Source: Protostelium mycophagum
Taxonomy: Eukaryota > Evosea > Variosea > Protosteliida > Protosteliaceae
Assembly (NCBI GenBank): GCA_002081555.1
Contig: MZNV01002857.1
Coordinates: 1-25,062 of the forward strand
Reading direction: 5' to 3'
Length of the DNA: 25,062 bases
In this document: positions 21,801 to 25,062 of the stretch, piece by piece
How the letters are laid out: every line of letters begins with the position of its first letter
Position numbering within the stretch: the first letter of the stretch is position 1
Translations under genes and position numbers: made by a program
Notes under the pieces: generated by a model
What the model was told of the DNA's origin: nothing
Database searches by the model: none
The model's input: the letters and a program-made list of their open reading frames with translations, nothing else

Positions 21801-23076
21801 CAACGGTGTAGTGAGATGTGACATTTTTAGGTCTGACTTTTGCCGCCAAAATTTTGCCTGGAGAAATCGCGCAGATTCCGGAGGTGCGTCAATTTTTTGT
21901 ATCAATCATGACATGACATGACATGACGTGACATGACGTCATGACATCATGCCGAATCGTCATGACAATCATCAGATGATCGAGCCTCTGAAGAGGGAGA
22001 TCGCCATCATGGAGAGCCTCGATCATGAAAACATTGTCAAGTATCTGGGTCATGATATCTTAGAACATGAGGGGGAGATTAGGCTGTACATGTCCATTTA
22101 CTCATCTACACTCAATGATGAGATATATAGACGGAAATTGAACAAAAGCAACGGAAAGACGTACCCGATGTTCTATAAGGCCGCAGAGATTTGTAAATTC
22201 ATGCAGCAGGTGAGATTTTTGAATTTCGAAAAAAGATTTTTGGCGGGAAATTTTTTCTTTCGAGATGTTCTGACGGTTGTAGATTGCCAAAGGACTCGAT
22301 TACTTACACACCCTAAAACCCCCTGTATTGCACAGAGACTTGAAGTCTGAAAATGTCAGTATAGGTATTTGAAATCTCACTGAAATTTCGCAGATTTTTG
22401 TACAGTATGACGCGATGAAACAGATTGAACAGTTGAAGATTGGAGACTTTGATACCTCGAAAATTATGAGGGGGCAAAAGACCACTTACACCAGAAATGT
22501 CGGCACAGACGGGTATGTACATCTACAAATGTCGAAATTTCATATATGTCGACCATATCATTGTCGACATTCTATGCACCGTATTCGGATGTGTGATGAC
22601 GTCATCACAGTTTTATGGCGCCAGAAGTAGCATCGAACCCCTCTGGCAGCAAAGACAAAGGCTATACAAAATATGCAGACGGTAACTATGAACATCAATA
22701 TATTATACATTTATTGTTATCATTTACATTGTGGTATCACTATGACAACCATTTGATAACAATTACAACACTGATCCTCTACAAAATTTTTTGTAACAGA
22801 AGAATTGACGGTTGTAGTGTGGTCATTCGGCATGATCATGTATGAGTTGATGACATTCGAAAAACCTCACTTTGACGTCCTGAGAGGAGAGCAACCCCAC
22901 CTCCCCCCCGACGTAACCGCCCATCTACAACTCTGTAAAATGACAAGTGACAGGTCGAAGTCAAGTACAAAACACTCCTTCCACTGTGGAAGAAGTGCAC
23001 AGCGATGGATCCTACAAAGCGGCCAGACACTGAAGACATTCTGAAGCTCTTATCAAAGATGCATTTTGGCAATTAA
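18884..23076 (+). CDS. Rab/Ras-like (pseudo)GTPase - coiled coil - protein kinase fusion
   Basis: Twenty exons close in phase to 852 residues: 18884-18955, 19005-19088, 19123-19281, 19338-19382, 19433-19480, 19539-19724, 19851-19892, 20023-20126, 20207-20729, 20775-20909, 21214-21363, 21406-21438, 21579-21789, 21831-21883, 21976-22209, 22283-22354, 22394-22512, 22611-22681, 22818-22912, 22954-23076. GTPase domain (85-246): P-loop GDQQVGKIS (91-99), switch II LVPSGH (137-142) where WDTAGQ is expected, NKSD (197-200), SAK (226-228). A polar Asn/His/Ser-rich linker spans 247-466 and a coiled coil about 467-560. Kinase (576-845): GGGGSG (583-588), AAK (K604), E623, HRDLKSEN (710-717), DFD in place of DFG (735-737), APE (760-762), VWSFG. 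This is a Ser/Thr/TKL-type catalytic loop. The first two exons are less certain; ATG 19111 is an alternative start. The GTPase lacks magnesium ligands, so it probably binds or docks rather than hydrolyses GTP; that is inference. Confidence 0.85.
21485..21536 (+). repeat. 13-bp tandem repeat, four copies
   Basis: ATTTAGATTTTTA repeats four times without change inside the intron 21439-21578 of the GTPase-kinase gene. Perfect copies suggest recent slippage. It is flanked by further T- and A-rich sequence. Confidence 0.8.
21906..21956 (+). repeat. TGACA pentanucleotide repeat in an intron
   Basis: A run of CATGA/TGACA pentamers, with interruptions that form CATGACGTCATG (palindromic, 21932-21943), lies in the intron 21884-21975 just before the exon carrying the kinase helix-C glutamate. 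Confidence 0.6.
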
Positions 23077-23333
23077 GAGGTGACCTTTTGTCTTTGTGCA
23101 AGTGAACACAACACGATATAACAAATCTCAACTGATCCCAGGTACGATAACTGTGACAATTTTCGAGGAGAGGGCACTCCGCCCTGGCGGGTTGTGACGC
23201 AACAAACATAACTAAAATCACGATGTGTACGAACAATCATGTTGATATTACAGAAATGCACATGACATTAAACCACTTGTGAGACAAACAGATGATTTTG
23301 ATGCGTGTATATTCCAACAAGAGTGTGGACACT
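23077..23333. other. convergent intergenic gap
   Basis: This 257-bp gap separates the stops of the GTPase-kinase and the RING protein. Short frames here have no family match. I see no strong AATAAA on either strand; ATTAAA at 23267-23272 is a possible variant signal for the plus-strand gene. Confidence 0.4.
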
Positions 23334-24258
23334 TTAATAGCCAAAGAAGTCTGAGTCACAGTTGTTACTGAAGAAGTGGTGGTTGTTGTTGAAGTGGTAG
23401 TTGTTGTCATAGTAGTTGCTGCTTTCGGCGTTGTAGATGGTTCCGTCCGAGTTGTAGTTGTCTGCAGAGCAAGAGATGGAGGGTGGAGCCCCCTGCGGAG
23501 GGTTTGTGGTTGCAGGCTTCTTTTTCTTCTTTTTTTTCTTCTGTGCAGTTGTTGAAGTCAATTTGTTGACCTCATTACGGATTTGATCTCTCTCCGATTG
23601 GAATTCAGAGGCTTTGGTCTTCCATGTGGCAACCAAATCGGTGAGTCTTTCCTTCTCTTGTTCTATCTGTGAAAAAACTTGCAATCGACGTTCGAGCATA
23701 TGGGAGGTGGACTGTTGATTTCTGTACTTCTCACAGATATCAGTGTACTGCTTTAGGAGCTGTCCATGACTCGTCTGGGCCTTGGCCAACTTCTCCTCAG
23801 TGGACTGATGCAATCTCTCTCTTTCACTTTGAATCTGTTCCATCTCTTGATGAAGTCCGATGTTTTCTTGTTCTACTATTTGTAATCTATGTGTTAATGT
23901 CTGTATCTTCTCCATCAATGCCTCTAATAAGTATCAGGTAGCAGTCTTCATAGGTGGAGACCTCACCTCTAGCGCAGTCTCGTACGTGTTCCTCTATACC
24001 TTTTCGCTCCATCTCGCATCTGCACGATTCACATTTAACCCTCATAGAGTCCAGCATTTGTGTCAGGAATATGGGGATAACGCTTGCGGTTGTCTTACAG
24101 CGTGAATCATGGCAGTGAGTGCAGGCGTTACCAGCTCTAATGCACCTTTTGCAGCAGATACCCCCACATTGGAAGATTACAGGGTCAGTGAAGGGATCCA
24201 TACAAACAGGGCATTCCACGAAACGTGGACACTCCTCCACATACTTGAACTGGTTCAT
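23334..24258 (-). CDS. RING/TRAF-type zinc finger protein with coiled coil
   Basis: Two minus-strand exons (24258-23967 and 23923-23334) join in phase 1 to 293 residues from the ATG at 24258. The RING-like finger has C16-x2-C19, C31, C36, C39, C46 and C49, with CGGICCKRC where CGHxxCxxC is usual, so the histidine ligand is replaced by G33. A second finger, C76-x2-C79-x11-H91-x3-C95, fits the TRAF-type pattern. A long coiled coil covers about 100-215, then a run of eight or nine lysines and an Asn/Tyr/His-rich tail. RING-TRAF-coil proteins usually act as ubiquitin ligases or adaptors. The frame is open upstream to about 24317, where CAACAG looks like an acceptor, so an additional 5' exon is likely. 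A MATH domain is absent. Confidence 0.75.
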
Positions 24259-24441
24259 GTGACCGAATCCTCGCGATGTTTTTTTGTCCTCCACGAAATC
24301 TGACACATTCAAAGAATCTGTTGACTGAGGTGGAAGTCTTTTTTCAAGTTGAAATTGATTAGCTCTTCAAGCATCTCTGAGAGTTGCAGAGGCAAGACAG
24401 AAATGAAAATTATAATGAAGGACCACTTAGACTTGTGTAAC

Positions 24442-24560
24442 GTTGCGTCGTCAACAGTGGAAATAGCGGTTAACGCAGATCTCCGATATTATCTGTGGTA
24501 AGAAGCGCAACTTTTGCTTTAACCACTATTTCCAATCCCAATGATTTATGAGGACGCAAC
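24442..24560 (+). mobile_element. 119-bp inverted-repeat element (MITE-like), intact copy
   Basis: The ends are GTTGCGTC and GACGCAAC, extended by AC/GT to a perfect 10-bp inverted repeat. The arms stay similar inward: the word TGGAAATAG followed by GGTTAA occurs near both ends in opposite orientation, giving about 50 bp of imperfect terminal repeat. There is no coding capacity. It is too short to move alone and would need an outside transposase. Confidence 0.7.
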
Positions 24561-24627
24561 GTGTCTCAAACTCAGAGATGGCAGGAAGAAGTGGTGAGAT
24601 GAGTTGGTGTGGAGTGGTTTGCAATTT

Positions 24628-24858
24628 GTTGCGTCGTCACAAACATTGAGATTAGAAATAGCGGTTAAAGCAAAAATTGCGCTTTGTTACATTGTCAACA
24701 GTGGAAATAGCAGTTAACGCAGATCTCTAATATCATCTGCAGTAAGAAGCACAACTTTTGCTTTAATCATTATTTCCAATCCCAATGTTTGTGACAACAC
24801 AACGGCACATCATATTGGAGATCTGCATTAACTGCTATTTTCACTGTTGACAACACAA
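24628..24858 (-). mobile_element. inverted copy of the element, split by an insertion
   Basis: 24628-24684 is the reverse complement of the right half of the 24442-24560 element, and about 24802-24858 is the reverse complement of its left half. Read on the minus strand, the halves are in the right order and meet near the element's centre. A further copy of the family occupies the gap. Confidence 0.65.
24685..24801 (+). mobile_element. forward copy nested in the inverted copy
   Basis: This is a 117-bp copy of the same family in forward orientation, with more diverged ends (GTTACATTGTCAAC and GTGACAACACAAC). It interrupts the outer copy near its midpoint. Borders are uncertain by a few bases because the outer and inner ends share GTTAC. 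Confidence 0.65.
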
Positions 24859-24910
24859 CAGACATTAGTGTGTCTGTGTTTGTGGGTCTTTGGGTTGGAT
24901 TGTTGCAGTT

Positions 24911-24929
24911 GTTGCATCATCAACAGTGA
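24911..24929 (+). repeat. solo left end of the 119-bp element family
   Basis: GTTGCATCATCAACAGTG matches the element's left end with two mismatches, but nothing similar follows. It may be a truncated copy. Confidence 0.4.
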
Positions 24930-25062
24930 TCTTGTGATTCAAAAAAAATGTATATGATTCTTTATAGTCATTTTTTTGGCATTAATTATTTTTTGGATTT
25001 TAATTAATAAAAATGAAAATGATTATAATTGTATTGTTGTTTTATTAGTTGTTTCTTTGTTC
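24930..25062. other. AT-rich sequence, nothing recognised
   Basis: This 133-bp stretch is dominated by A and T runs and short TAAT/ATTA words. No frame, repeat or signal can be supported. Confidence 0.5.

Noticed and set aside
23012-23236. Minus-strand ORF with a signal-peptide-like start
   Set aside because: Half of it is antisense to the last kinase exon, and the hydrophobic start lies in intergenic DNA. There is no splice or poly(A) support.
1-25062. tRNA or rRNA genes
   Set aside because: I saw no convincing cloverleaf with A and B boxes and no rRNA-like conserved stretch, but a by-eye scan can miss a tRNA.

Overview
This window is nuclear DNA from a eukaryote. Its genes are cut by many short GT-AG introns, AATAAA-type signals follow several stop codons, and both strands carry genes at very close spacing. 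A plant-style leucine-rich-repeat ectodomain joined to a metazoan-type tyrosine kinase, a GTPase-kinase fusion and the intron density fit a free-living protist. An amoebozoan (protosteloid or myxogastrid type) is my best guess; that is inference, because no marker gene is present.

Layout. 1-2900 is repeat-rich and gene-poor: an array of small inverted repeats (605-1291), a 195-bp direct repeat, a 168-bp tandem duplication and one weak minus-strand gene ending at 2133. 2960-5064 holds a weak small membrane-protein gene, an unrecognised minus-strand gene (4137-3606) and a clear four-helix membrane protein (4200-5064). 5253-7256 (minus) is a nucleotide-sugar transporter (SLC35A type), divergent from condensin subunit H/Barren (7374-10899, plus). 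A small glutaredoxin-like protein (11018-11375) and an unrecognised minus-strand ORF follow.

The centre is a 38-exon receptor kinase (11932-18804): signal peptide, about twenty LRRs, one membrane helix, a kinase with tyrosine-kinase signatures and a tyrosine-rich tail. About 80 bp downstream, on the same strand, is a 20-exon gene (18884-23076) encoding a Rab/Ras-like but degenerate GTPase domain, a polar linker, a coiled coil and a protein kinase domain in one chain. The exon phases close without a break. A RING/TRAF-like coiled-coil protein lies convergently on the minus strand (24258-23334). 24442-24929 holds a nested family of short inverted-repeat elements. Receptor kinase, GTPase-kinase and RING/TRAF-like protein are all signalling-type proteins, but nothing in the sequence proves they act together.

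The most unusual signals are: (1) a 93-95 bp element present in opposite orientations in two introns of the receptor kinase, with GT...AG ends; (2) the GTPase-kinase fusion, whose GTPase has lost magnesium-binding residues; (3) a small vocabulary of near-palindromic words (TCTACAAC/GTTGTAGA, TGACGTCA, CCCGCCAAAA, GAAATTTC) that recurs in the introns, often at splice acceptors. All gene models were spliced by eye, and reading-phase closure was the main check.
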